A model generated the notes under the pieces. It saw only the letters and a program-made list of their open reading frames with translations, did not search any database and was not told where the DNA came from. From NCBI GenBank assembly GCA_011319805.1, contig SJRY01000225.1, forward strand, positions 159,589 to 223,588: 64,000 nt of DNA, read 5' to 3'. Position numbers and translations under genes: made by a program. Positions 32,801 to 43,526 of the stretch are shown in pieces; within the stretch, counting starts at the first letter, position 1; each line of letters begins with the position of its first letter. Source of the DNA: Macrocybe gigantea. Its lineage: Eukaryota; Basidiomycota; Agaricomycetes; Agaricales; Callistosporiaceae.

Positions 32801-33900
32801 GCAGAGCTTGCATCACCAGACATTGATTCCTGAAAATGATATTCAATAAAAGAAAAAAACAAAAATAAAATATAAAAAGCATGATTACAATACATATCCT
32901 CAATGTCATGACATTGTCTTCAAGAGTCCATTGTGGCTCTTCATTTGGGATCTCATTATAGTGACCTTTGCAGTCCTGTTGGTGCTTTGATCGAAAATGG
33001 CTCAGCATCCTTATTGCAACTTGAATAAACAAGGACTAGACCATTCTTGGATTGGTCAGAATCAGAGGTAAGGCTTAATTGTTCTAAAGATATAAATTAA
33101 TCAATGTTTTTTTTTTTTTTTTTTTTAAAAAAAAAGCTCACTAAGATTAGCAATATTTGAAACATTAGCAACTGCTTTACCTCAAAGGATTCCACCTTGA
33201 GCACAAGATGAGCCCTGAGGCTCAATAGGAGATAGCAGAGAGTCAGATTGTACATATGGGTCTATAGATGTGGCAGTGCTATGAGATGTTGAGTGGCGAC
33301 TGGACTTGATAATGTGGCTTGATTTGGAATCTGAGCTGGATTGGTTGTGATCATGCCTATGTTTGACCTGTTTGACCTTCTTTGCATGTGGAGTGGTGGC
33401 AGGATCTCCCTCAGTGGGTTTATCCATAACATCAACATCTATCAGCATATCTTTATAAAAATGACAATCAATACCCAAAAAAATGGAGCAATTTTGAACT
33501 CTACCTGTGATTGGCTTTTCTTTCATCCTCACTTTCCTCATCAACATCATCTGAAAAATCATGAGAATTTATGCATGTAAGAAAATTTGCAAACTCAACT
33601 TGCAACTTGGCCTTTCATACTTTCCTCTTCCTCTTCTTCCTCTTCCTCCTCCTCTTTCTCCCCCTCCTTATTCTCAAGACCATCTTCAGCATCATTATTA
33701 TTCAAGTTCTCATCATTCTCCCCAGTTACTTCTTTATCTTTAGGCTTCTGTAATCTGACAGGTGCATGGCATCTAGGAGGAGGAGCCACAGAAATTCTGC
33801 TCTCCTCTAAAAGCCTCTTAGTCCTAGAAATATCATAAAATAATAAGATACCAATATGTAAGGATAAAATCAAGCATACTGAGTAAGCACAGGCTGTTCA
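29836..33900 (-). pseudogene. KDZ2 transposase-like gene with CxC5 and CxC6 clusters
   Basis: Minus-strand, multi-exon and broken by stops. Order on the coding strand: acidic low-complexity N-terminus (33595-33873, a long Glu run); Ser/Lys-rich part (33182-33562); a helical block (32560-32830); a CxC5-like region (31420-31830; HMECKNTHLM, then C-x2-C and TIYYADHQNS); a CxC6-like cluster (30664-30876; MDGIMMEPAHCAYENCDKD, FCDKHERMFEGLC, KDCG); then the core (30242-30451; YYVKTICSPCGVIIGWTKF, SRPDYICIDKACQVL) and, after a stop, FIVDAYHYINHQ and QACEQLNAWIAGFESIL. It ends acidic near 29836. This matches the CxC5/CxC6 KDZ-associated family of agaricomycetes. It is a different lineage from the KDZ1 transposase. 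Confidence 0.78.
33103..33135. repeat. T-run followed by A-run
   Basis: About 20 T followed by 9 A in a non-coding part of the KDZ2 gene, probably an intron. No flanking LINE tail sequence is present, so it is not a LINE insertion. Confidence 0.7.
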
Positions 33901-34010
33901 GCAGCATCTGCAGCAATGTCTTCTTATATATGTTGAGCAGAAGTCTTTTTTCTTAAGGATTTAAGTCAGATCAGCCCAAATAAGATATATCAAAGACATA
34001 CCAAGAAGCC

Positions 34011-34791
34011 TTTTTTTTTTTTTTTAAATCAACAATTTATATAGCAGTGCTCAATGGCAGTCTGCTTGTAAATACACACAGGTACCTATGATAAATACAA
34101 CTAGTCCGAATAAGACCAGACTGAGGGGATGTATATAGAGGGTGCACTAACCCTGCTGTCTCTTGCCTGTACATGCGCCATTTAGGTGCATGCTCATGCT
34201 GACTCACCCACTCAGCCTGCATCCCCCAGCTCCTAGGAGCCAGATGTGGTCAATTCCATGCAAAGGGTCCAAAAGGACCTATAATGAACAAGTGTCGCAG
34301 AGCCTGCAAATTGCAATGAAGCTTGGTGTTTGCATTCATCAAACACTCTACTGAATTGATGCTCAAGGTCCCCCAACCCGAAGTCTGGCTGTGGTTACTT
34401 CCACGCAAAGGCCCCGCAAGGAGCCACAACCCTAAGTATTCCCTGCTGTGAAGGGGCAGTTATCCGCCCCCTGGATCCAGAATAAAAGCACCTGCCACCT
34501 TGTTTGATGTAAGATACTTAATGAACCAGGACCGCATGAAGGCATCATACTGGCGTTCATTTGGCCTGTTCCAGTTATGGCACAGGGTCATGACATGGAT
34601 AGAGTCTTCAGGCCCTCGTCCACAGGAGCATTCATCGCTCTCGATGAAATTGAACCATGCTCGATATGCATTAATCGGCATGTGTCTGCAGGCAACGCGA
34701 CAGCAGCGAGTGAACAACTCATTGCCTGTCACCAATTTCATGAAGCCCATTCTTTTGTGAAGCAGACGCTCATAGGACTCTGGCTTTTCCA
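34011..34791 (-). pseudogene. LINE copy 4: 5'-truncated, 3' end of ORF2
   Basis: Minus strand, poly-A (as T15) at 34011-34025, then 3' UTR and the last ~110 ORF2 codons (ESYERLLHKRMGFMKLVTG, CSCGRGPEDSIHVMTLC) with no stop until the natural end. Truncated near 34791. Target duplication not found. Confidence 0.9.
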
Positions 34792-34809
34792 CTGCTGAGT
34801 CAGTAGAAC

Positions 34810-35330
34810 GATGCTGAGAATGTCATTGGACATCCTTGGGGGTGACCAAGATAGCAGAAGAGGAAGAGGACATGTTGTGCATTCTCCAAGAGAGGTAGGA
34901 GGGAACAGGTGGAATTGGAACAAATGTACCCCAATGCTAACAGGCATTGGGGCTTGCTGGGGCTGTAGAAAGGATGTGAGGACATCATTGGATATCCTTG
35001 TCAAGTGACTGAGATGGTGGATGAGCAGGAGGATGCATTGGACATCCTTCTCAAGAGGTGGTGGAGGCAGGTATGAGAAAATAGCAATGCCAATGTTAAA
35101 TGTTGGCATTGTGGGGTGCTGCAGCCATAAAATGATGCCGAGGACATCATTGGATGTCCTCAGTGAGTGACCGAGGTAGGAGAGAAGGAGGAGGACACAT
35201 GACATGTCCTCTGGGAGTGGTAGCAGTGTGGGTGAGACTGGAGTGGAAAATCCCCAATGCTAGTCTGCGTTAGAGCTTGCTGGGGCCATAGAACATGGCT
35301 GAGGACGTCGTTGGATGTCCTCAGTGCATG
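34810..35330. repeat. ~160-bp tandem repeat, about 3.3 units
   Basis: Units begin near 34838, 34990, 35152 and 35315 at GGACATCCTT/GGATGTCCTCAGTGAGTGACC. Each contains an internal TGCCAATG...CATTG(G/T) palindrome and GCTTGCTGGGGC. Diverged satellite-like block with no coding pattern. Confidence 0.8.
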
Positions 35331-35740
35331 ATAATGGTGGTGGTGGTAGTAAGGATGCCATTGGGTGGACTCATTCTGGTAGCAGGGGTGGCTGGTTGGT
35401 GGTGGTCATTATTATGGCCCAGTTTTGTTACAAATGGGTGCTGAGGAAGGGAGGAGGAAGGAGGGGCATGATGGTAGGTGGTGGTGGGCCAAGGGAGGTG
35501 AGGTAGGTGTGGATGGAGAGAGGAAATGTGGGCAGTGGTGAGGACAATGAGCAGGCAACTGATTGCCAAGGGTCCATGGTGTGCACATGCGAAAGCACTG
35601 GCTCTAGCGCTATATAGTTGATGATGTACTCAGCTATTTCAAGACCACTTGGCTCAGTAGTTTAATGTTGGGATCCTTTTCTAGCCTAGCACAACTGAGT
35701 TTGAATTCCCATAATATCACTTTTTGTAATTTAAATCATT
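35331..35740. other. GT-rich spacer with a tRNA-like segment
   Basis: GGTGGT-rich sequence to about 35560, then unique sequence. Near 35653 TGGCTCAGTAGT fits pol III box A, and near 35698 AGTTTGAATTC matches 8 of 11 box B positions. The cloverleaf is poor. It may be a degenerate tRNA-derived element. Confidence 0.35.
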
Positions 35741-36045
35741 TCTTCCACACTCTGTCTGTTGTCCTGCTAAAGTTCTGCTGCAGTTCCTATACACTCCTTC
35801 TTGTCCTTTCTCTTAGTTCCTTCTAATGTCCTTCTAGACTCCCACTGTAGTCCTTGTTCCTCTGGAGTCTTGAAGGATACCAGAGGCTTTGTTCTCATAT
35901 TCCACTAGAGTTCTTCTGTAGTTCTTCTGTAGTTTCTGTTCAGCTGGATTCCCTCTGGACTCCTGCAGAATTGTTCTTCTAAAGTGCAATATTAGTTCAA
36001 GAGAACTGGTACTATACAAGAACTCTAGCAGAACTCCAGTGGGAA
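35741..36045. repeat. KDZ2 right subterminal array
   Basis: Degenerate AGTTCTTCTGTAGTTCTT-type units inverted relative to 27751-28307, ending with TACAAGAACTCTAGCAGAAC and CCAGTGGGA, the reverse of the left end. Confidence 0.65.
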
Positions 36046-36121
36046 AATTCTGTTCTCAGTAAATTGAACAAATGGCTGAGACAGTTCTTCTGTAATCCCT
36101 CTAACCTTCTAGTGGAGTCCT

Positions 36122-36168
36122 CCTCCATTCCAGAAGGACTCCAGGAGGAGTCCTTCTGGAATGGTGGA
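36122..36168. repeat. Near-perfect 21-bp-arm hairpin
   Basis: CCTCCATTCCAGAAGGACTCC and its reverse complement (one mismatch) around the 4-base loop AGGA (the two loop-proximal arms are perfect for 17 bp). It sits 15 bp from the point where the Gypsy A 3' LTR is truncated. Confidence 0.85.
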
Positions 36169-36183
36169 GGAGTGTAAAGGGCT

Positions 36184-36396
36184 TGTCCTTATATACATTA
36201 CAGTACTTGAACATGGACCATAGGCTGTGCAATGCTGTAGACTGTGGATGAGTATGACTGGGAGGAGATGACTCAGAATGACTAGAAAAGTGAAATGACT
36301 CGATAGCTGTGCACTGCATAGCATGATGGGGGAGATAAGGGATATGGGAAAGATAAGATAAGAAATTGAATGGTCCTTTGGGCAACATCTGTAACA
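36184..36396 (-). repeat. Gypsy A 3' LTR, truncated
   Basis: Matches the family LTR from TCCTTATATAC to CTGTAACA. About 105 bp of its U5-side end is missing, replaced by the hairpin sequence. The purine-rich tract AAAGAGAGAGTGA (minus strand) precedes it, as expected for a PPT. Confidence 0.88.
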
Positions 36397-36556
36397 TCAC
36401 TCTCTCTTTAGATTCACATCCTTGTGAAACATTCTAGTCCAGCTGTCCCCACCTGTTATTGGTCTCCCAGGTGGTCATGGCATGCAGGGCCCACATATGA
36501 ATGAGCTCTTCATTATAGGCATGGATGTGATGGAGTGTGGTGGCGAGGAGTTTAAG

Positions 36557-36832
36557 TCACTGGTTTTCTGTGCGAAGCATTTCCATTGCCTCACGAAGCG
36601 CGATACATTCTGCTGCTGTGGGACCAGTCCCATCAGGGGTTCGTCCAGTCCAAAGGTGCATGCAAACAGTCATAACATAGCACAGATATATGCCAAGTGT
36701 GATGGTGAGGGGGTCCATGTAGTCACTAGCATTGAGAATCCTTGCCAGATTCTCGAGGTCGCTTGGGCGGTTGGGGGTAGGTGCATAGCTGTCATCCCTG
36801 CTGTCAATGCTGATGGGGGTGTTGGTGGTCAT
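36557..36832 (-). CDS. Gypsy ORF3 (copy A), 91 aa, unknown function
   Basis: Starts at an ATG that overlaps the pol stop as ATGA, directly after the chromodomain, and ends at a TGA found at the same position in copy D. Contains DSYAPTPNRPSDLENLARIL, then a hydrophobic stretch (DPLTITLGIYLCYVMTV) and TAAECIALREAMEML. No family recognised; the hydrophobic part could be a membrane segment or a buried helix. An alternative is that it is a C-terminal piece of pol once reached by frameshift. Length and start-stop overlap are conserved in copy D (58013-58288). Confidence 0.6.
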   Translation of the reverse strand: MTTNTPISIDSRDDSYAPTPNRPSDLENLARILNASDYMDPLTITLGIYLCYVMTVCMHLWTGRTPDGTGPTAAECIALREAMEMLRTENQ

Positions 36833-38193
36833 AGTGTGCAATTTTTGGTCTTCTTCCCTCTTGTCATGGTCCTTTTATCCTGGTTTGCAGTCTTCTTTAG
36901 GAAGTGGTCTAGAGCTTGCTGTGCATTCCCCAGTTCCTTCTCTTTGATTCATGTGTTTTCCTCATGCCTGTATCCTTTCCATTTGACCAGGAATAGCATT
37001 CCCCTTCCTTGTTTCTTTCTTTTAGGATTTCTTCTATCTCATACTCTTCTTCATCATTTATGATTTCAGAGGGTGGCAGCGATGGTCATTCTTGTATCTT
37101 GAAATGGGGTCCTTTGTAGGGTGTGAGTAGTGTTTCATTGAACATGAGGTATATCAGCTGCCATGATGCTGGGAGTTCCAGGTGATATGCTGAGGCTCCT
37201 TTCTTTTTGATCACCTTGAACGGTCCATATCGGAGTGCCAATAACTTCCTTGATGGTTGATTGACTGTGATATTGGTGGCTTCAAGCTATACTCTATCCC
37301 CTTTCTTGTATTCCGGGCTGGTCTTCATCTCACATCATAATTGTCTTTGGCCCATGTTTGCACATACTGCAGCACAGCATTTGCTTCTTTTCATATTTAG
37401 TCCATTTTTTTGATGAAGTTCTTTGCTGTGGGGTTGTTCCCTTCTGCTGTCTGTGGTTCCCCTTCCAGGAGTGCATTCCATAGTTGAGGTAGAATGGTGT
37501 CTCCTTCATTCCCTGGTGTGTTTTGTCATTATATTGGTACTCTGCGATCACTATCCATTCTGCCCAATCATCCTGTAGGTTGTTCGTGAAGCTTCTGAGG
37601 AAAGCTTCTGTCTCTTGATGGGATCGCTCCGCCTGTCCATCTGTCTGTGGGTGGTAGGCCATTGATAGGTTTTGCTTTGTTCCAAGCAGTTTTAGAAGCA
37701 CTGTCATGAATCGCACTGCAAATTGGGGTCCTCGGTTGCTGATGATTTTTCATGAAATTCCATGAAGTTGCCACACATTGTCTTGGTATAGCCATGTGAG
37801 GCCTTCTGCTGTGAGTTCAGTGTTTGTGGAAATCAGGTGGATCATCTTGGTCAGGCAGTCTGTGACTGCAGCAATGGCATTAAGGCCATTCGAGCTGGGT
37901 AGCGGTTCTATGAGATCTACTCTGATATCTTCCCATGGCTGCTGTAGAACCTCATGTGGGTGTAGTAGTGCATGTTTCTTTTGTCAGATGATTTTGTTTC
38001 ACTGACATGCTTCGCATCCATTAACATATTTCTTGATGTCTGTTAACATTGATGGCCACTAGTAGGTGCGGTTTATAAGCTTATGCATACGATATTGTCC
38101 TGGGTGCCCTCTGATGGGCATGTCGTGGTGTTCAAACATGATGTCTTCCTTTAGTTTGTTGTCTGGGGGAATATAGATTTTCCCTCCTGTGTA

Positions 38194-38210
38194 TACAATG
38201 TGGTCTTCTT
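38194..38210. repeat. LINE copy 5 target-site duplication, left
   Basis: TACAATGTGGTCTTCTT, repeated exactly at 39149-39165. The sequence is the Gypsy pol target; homologous copies have it once. Confidence 0.95.
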
Positions 38211-39148
38211 TTTTTTTTTTTTTAAATCAACAATTTGTAGAGTAGTGCTCAGTGGCAGTCTGCTTGTAAATACACGATAGTACCTACAATAAATATGACT
38301 AGTCCGAAAAAGCCCAGACTGAAGGGATGTACATAGAGGGCATATTCACCCTGCTGTCTCCTGCCCATGCACGTGCCTCTTAAGCACATGCTCGTGCTGG
38401 CTCGCTCACTCAGCCCACGTCCCCCAGCTCCTAGGAGCCAGATGTGGTCAATTCTACGTAAAGGGTCCAAGAGGGCCCATAATGACAGGTGTCGCAGAGT
38501 CTGCAATATGCAATGAAGCTCAGTGTTCGCTTTCATCAAACACCATGTTGAATTGATGCTCGGGGTCCCCCAGCCCGAAGGCTGGCTGTGGTTACTTCCA
38601 TGCAAAGGCCCTGCGAGGAGCCATAACCCTAAGTACCCCCGCTATGAAGGGGCAGTTACCCACCCCCCGGATCCAGGATAAAAGCACCCACTGTCTTATT
38701 AGACATTAGGTACTTAACGAACCAGGAATGCACAAAGGCATCATACTGGTGTTCGGCTGGCCTGTCTTAGTTATGGCACAGGGTCATAATGTAAATGGAG
38801 TCCTCAGGCCCCTGCCTGCAAGAGCATTCATCGCTCTTGACAAAATTGAACCGTGCTCGATATGCATTGATCAGCGCATGTCCGCATGTGATGCAACAGC
38901 ACCAAGTGAACAGCTCGTTGCCTGTCACCAACTTCATGAAGCCCGTTCTTTTATGAAGCGGGCGCTCATAGGATTCAGGTTTTCCAGCATCATAGAATCG
39001 AAATGTGGAGGCACCAATATATTTCTTGATTCCAGAGTCATGGAACCAAGAGGCATGCATGTCATCATCCACCTCCTTCCGGAGTGCATCTGTGGTATAA
39101 AAGGGACGAAGTCCCTGAGGTATGTCGAGGCCACACACTGACTCGTGC
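38211..39148 (-). pseudogene. LINE copy 5: 5'-truncated insertion in Gypsy A
   Basis: Minus strand. Poly-A (as T run) at the left, 3' UTR, then the final ORF2 codons (PQGLRPFYTTDALRKEVDDD, CSCRQGPEDSIYIMTLC), truncated at 39148. Exact 17-bp target duplication. A typical 5'-truncated LINE copy, made after Gypsy A had inserted. Confidence 0.95.
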
Positions 39149-40514
39149 TACAATGTGGTCTTCTTCTGTGAACCAGTGCAGTTTTTCCTTCAGTCCTGTT
39201 GTTACGATCATTTCTCTTCATGTGCATTGTCAAATTTGTTCTATCCTTGGAGATTCAATCATCGTGATTCCCCTTGTTTGTATTGTCTCATTATTTTCTG
39301 CTCCCTCTTTTTGTAGGTGTTTGTCCTCAAACATCATAAATTTGAAATCTCATTCATTATTTTCTTCCAGATGTCGGATGAATGTGGCTTCTTTGATCAT
39401 TTGTATGTCGTCTTTCTCTACTAGGTTTTCTTTATATCCTGCTATTCATGATAAGATGTCTGCTTTTCCATTCACTTTTCCTGGTACATGTCATAGTTTA
39501 TAATCATATTCTTGTAATTTCAGATACCAGCCAATCTGTCTTGAATTGAGTCGCTGCAGTTTCTGGAAATATAATAGGTTTGTGTGATCTGTCAATATTT
39601 CGAACTTCTCTCAAGCTTCAAGGAGGTATTGTCTCCATGTCTTTAGTGCGACCATTATCACAAGAAGTTCCTTGTTATAGATTTCATAGTTTTGCTCTGC
39701 TGGGGTCATGCATCTCAAAATAAATGTGATTGGGTGCCATAGTCCTTTCTGCTGTTGTGATAGTACCACTCCGATGGCATATCCCGAAGCATCCATTTTG
39801 ACTCAGAATTTTCCTTCTATTTGTGGTAGTGCTAGAATGGGTGCTGAGGTTATATGTCAAATCAGCTCTTTGAAAGTGTCCTGTTGCTTGTCTGTCCACT
39901 GGAATGTTTTGTTTTCAGTCAACTCCATCAGGGGTTTAGCGACCTTTGCATATCCCTTGATGAATCATCAGTAAAAGTTTGTGAATCCCAAGAACTTTTG
40001 TAGTTCTTTCTTCATCTTTGGGGTTGGCCAGGATTGTATGGCTGTGATCTTTTCTGGTTCCATTTCTACCTTCCCTTCTCCTATGATGTATCCTAGTACT
40101 GGGACTTTTGATGATTCCCAGACACATTTTGGTCCTTTGATGAACAAGTCATTCTTGTTCAGTATTTCCATGACTTCTATGGTGTTCTTTTGGAGTTCCT
40201 CTCATGTTCATCCAATGATTATGATGTTGTCCATATAGATTATGCACACTCTTCTTCGTATTTGGTCTTGGAAGAGGCTTGCCATCATTTGGCTAAAAGT
40301 GCCTGGTGTGTTGCACTGCCCAAAGTACATAACTGTCAGTTTGAAGAGTCCTCTTGCTGTTAGGAAGGCTGCCTTCCATTTGTCTCCTTTCCGGATGTGC
40401 ATGTTATTGTATCCCCAGATAATATCGATCTTGCTAAAGTACTTTGCTCCTTGTAGTATGTCAAGGAGCTCGCTAATGCATGGTAGTGGGAACTTGTCCT
40501 TGACCATATATTTG

Positions 40515-40835
40515 TGTTACAGACACTGCCCAAAAGACTATTCATTTTCTTATCTTATCTTTCCCACATCCCTTATCCTTCCCATCACGCTGTGCAGTGT
40601 GCAGCCATCGAGTCATTTCACTTCCCTAGTCACTCTGAGTCATCTCCTTTCTTAGTCTTACTCATCTGCAGTCCACAGCATTTGCGCAGTCCGTGGTCCG
40701 TGCTCGAGTACTGTAATGTATATAAGGACTTCTAGATGTACCAGTAGTGCTAGGCTTAATATTCCATTTGCCATCGTCTTAAACCACTCTCGCACTTAGT
40801 CTGCCCAAGTCCTTTAAGATTCGTCTAGCCTAACA
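40515..40835 (+). repeat. Solo Gypsy LTR in Gypsy A RT (321 bp)
   Basis: Complete LTR from TGTTACAGAC to TAGCCTAACA, flanked by ATTTG at 40510-40514 and 40836-40840. Plus orientation, opposite to its host element. A product of insertion followed by LTR-LTR recombination. Confidence 0.95.
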
Positions 40836-41749
40836 ATTTGTTTATTTCCCAGTAGTCTTGGATGAGTTGTTTGCTTCTGTCCTTCTTGTTGCAAAAGAAG
40901 CAGGGCACTGCATAAGGTGATTTTGATGGGTGCATTTTTTCTGTTCTTAGCCCTTCTTCAACAAAGGCATCTAGTTCCTCTAGTTCCTTCTGCGTCATTG
41001 GATAGACCTTGCTCGGTATTGTTTTGGGTGCGTCTTTTGTTAAGTTTATTTCGTGGTCCCATTCTTTGTGGTCTGGTAAATGATCGAAGTTCTTCTCCTT
41101 GAAGAGGTGTTTGAATCTGATCAGATATGGGGGTATCTGGGTTCCTGTCTTATTGCTGGCTGTGGTTTTCGCTGGTTCAGCCATCTTCTGTATCTTAATC
41201 ATCTGGTGGTTTATTTTGCATGTTTTAGGGCATCTGTCAAAGACAACTTCTCCTATCCTCCATTTGATTGTTGGGTTGTGGTAGACAAGCCAGTCATGTC
41301 CTAGTAGCATGTCAGTCTTTCCAATATTGAGTATGATGGCTTCCATGTGCTCCTTGTGTCCTTTAATGTCGATGTGGACCTCCGCTACTCGGTCTGCTGT
41401 TTTCTGGCAGTTGGGTGATCTGTCTGCATTTATGATTGGAATTTTCTTGATTCATCATGTCTTCAGTCCTATTTTCGCTACTATTGTGCTGTTGATGCAG
41501 GTCTTATCTGCTCTACTATCAACTTCTGGTGTTATTGTTGTTATTCCTTTTCATGTTTGTATCCTAGCTGGTACTGCGAGTTCTTTCTTCTTTGGCAGTT
41601 TGTCCCTCGGATGGTTTTCCTTGGTGCTTCAGATTGCTTTGCAGGAATGGTGTATTTCAGAGTATGGGATGATCTACATCTGGTATCGAAGCAAGTCTGT
41701 TTCAGTTGCATAGGTCATGATTTAGCACCTCCTAGTCAGACCCTTTGAC

Positions 41750-43445
41750 AAAACCCTCTTTGTCAGAGCTTTCCTCATCCTTATCTTCTTTATCCTCTCC
41801 TTCTTCTTCTTTCACTTCTCTGACTCAGGATTTTCCCTTCTTCTTCTTCTTGCAGTTCCATGCATAGTGTCCCTTTAAGCTACAATTGAAACATGTGACA
41901 TTTGCTGCTCCCTTTCATAGTTCCAGACAGTTTCGTGAGAGGTGCCCTGGTTTATTGCAGTTGAAGCAGTTGTTGCTTCATACTTTGTTGACTTCCATGG
42001 CCTGTCCTACTCCTCGGCTTGGATTTCCAGGCTTGCACTGATTGCTTGTGAATTCTCCTCTCATCACATTCCTGTGTTCATCGATGTTTCATCCAATCAC
42101 TTGAACTGTTTTGATATATTCATCTCCATCTATTGGAAGTGTGGAGATCAAGTGTACAGCTTCTGCTGTCCTTTAGTTTAAGCTCTTCTCGAGTAGGAAA
42201 TGAGGGGCTGTTCCTGTCATTCCTGCTTTCCCTGCGAGGTCTACGAATTCATCCAGAAATTCATTGATGGGTCGGTTTCCCTGTCTGATATTGAATAGTT
42301 TGCTTTCTGCTTGTGATGGTGACATGACATTGCTGAATCGTGTCTCTATCTCAGTTATGAAGTCAGCCCATGTGCTTTAGTTGGTAGTAGTGTCAATCTT
42401 CTTTGATGCCCAGTGGGCTCCTGGTCCATCGGTCATTCTGGACAGGACTGCTCTGATCTTCTGTGTATCTGTCAGGTTTCCATGTGCAGTTATATAAAGC
42501 TTCATCTTCCTCCACCAAATGTCAAAGGATGTTCAATCTCCTGTGAAGGATTTCGGATCGGCAATGATTCCCTTGTATTCTATCATCATCCTTTGAGGAG
42601 TTTCTTCGTCGTTATCTTGGTCTTGGTTTTCTTCCTGGATCTGTTATTCTTGGGTCTGCTGTGCTTGTACTTGGGCTTGCTGTTCTTGAAGTTGTTTCTG
42701 TCTTCGCTCCTCTCTCTGTTCTTTTCAGTAGTCTAGGTCAACTCCTGCAATTCTACAAGCTTGTTCAAAATCGGCCCACTCTGCAGCAGTCGGTCTGTTT
42801 GTCTTTGGTAGTCCTTTTTGCTCCCTCCACCAATAGTATTTGTCCCAGTCATTGTTGCTTACTTTCACCATGGTGGTGCAATTCTCTCCTTATGCAGTGC
42901 TTCAGCAGGTTGGTCCTCTGAAGGGGTTCGGCGGTTTCGTTCCTGTGTGTTCTTGACTTTGGTATTGTTCTCATTGGTTCTGTCATATGCTGTGTGCCTT
43001 CCTCCTGTGTTCAGTGATTATAGTTCTCAATCTGTTGTTGCCTGAAGTCTCGGGCTTGTGTTCATTCTTCTCTTGTTTTCTTGCCGATAGGTTCATCCTC
43101 TTCTTCAGCAAGAAGATTCTGGTCTGACCACAGCTCTTCTAGGCTTATCCCATATTCTCCTTCTAGGAAAAGTTCTGCAATGAGTTGTGCTGCTCCTTCG
43201 CTGAGGATCTCAGCAGGCTCATCTGTGCTGGTGAAGGCAAACTCTCTCAGAAATGCCTATTCTTCATCATTGCTACTTGGTGTAGGTGTGTGCTCTCTCT
43301 TTCATTTGTTTGGATTGCTAGTGTCTCTGCGGGTGGCATAGACTGTCTCTGTGAATGGCATGGACTGCAACGTCTGATCTACTTCTTTGAGCCAAGTGCT
43401 CTCATCACTCGTACTAGTGCTCGCTAGGTCAGCGACCACTTGTCA
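41750..43445 (-). pseudogene. Gypsy A gag
   Basis: Minus strand. Same order as copy B: an acidic N-terminus (SDEST...), a Gln/Glu-rich coiled-coil-like part, the capsid-like block (ADPKSFTGD, WWRKMKL, GAHWASKKIDTTTN) and two zinc knuckles (CFNCNKPGHLS, CFNC-LKGHYA) near 41880-41970, then a Lys/Glu-rich tail to the slippery heptamer. CpG decay gives several stops. Confidence 0.85.
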
Positions 43446-43526
43446 TTGAATGTTGATCAAGTCTTTGATAAAGCATGATGTGGTATATGTGTAAGTCTGA
43501 GCGAGTCTCGACTAGGCTTAATATCT

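Larger units (their letters stand above)
27745..36045 (-). mobile_element. KDZ2: second KDZ-type DNA transposon (CxC5/CxC6 kind), approximate ends
   Basis: A minus-strand KDZ-like gene (29836-33900) lies between inverted arrays of TACAAGGACT/AGTTCTTGTA repeats. The presumed ends, CCACTGG(T/A)(A/G)TTCTG near 27751 and its reverse near 36029-36043, match at about three quarters of positions over ~35 bp. Nested insertions are a Tc1/mariner element and LINE copy 4. The termini and target duplication are not resolved, so the boundaries are estimates. Confidence 0.6.
36833..41757 (-). pseudogene. Gypsy A pol: protease, RT, RNase H, integrase, chromodomain
   Basis: Minus-strand pol in the frame reached from gag at AAAACCC 41750-41756. 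Protease region near 41500 (VDSRADKTCI, where D-S/T-G is expected); MLLGHDWLVYHNP (~41280); RT with LIQDYWEINK and, after the solo LTR, YMDN in place of YMDD (~40230); RNase H MDASGYAIG (~39790); then, past the LINE insertion, integrase (CQ-zinc part ~38000, DGQAERS-type region ~37640); and a chromodomain (LFLVKWKGY, ~36990). Many TGA stops and some indels. Dead copy. Confidence 0.9.

Noticed and set aside
33103..33135. Another LINE insertion marked by a T-run
   Set aside because: No LINE 3' tail follows the run and no target duplication is visible.
34738..35205. 155-codon minus-strand ORF
   Set aside because: It runs across a LINE fragment end and a tandem repeat; repeated peptide blocks follow the DNA repeat and match no family.
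35647..35718. A functional tRNA gene
   Set aside because: Only box A fits well; box B has three mismatches and no stable cloverleaf can be drawn. Kept only as a low-confidence tRNA-like segment.
36482..37063. 193-codon plus-strand ORF, and its counterpart at 57881-58270
   Set aside because: Antisense to the chromodomain and ORF3 of the Gypsy copies, whose minus-strand reading has recognisable motifs.
40825..43427. Many hydrophobic plus-strand ORFs in Gypsy A and D
   Set aside because: They are antisense shadows of the minus-strand gag-pol; the Leu/Phe/Ser-rich composition comes from reverse-complemented Lys/Glu codons.
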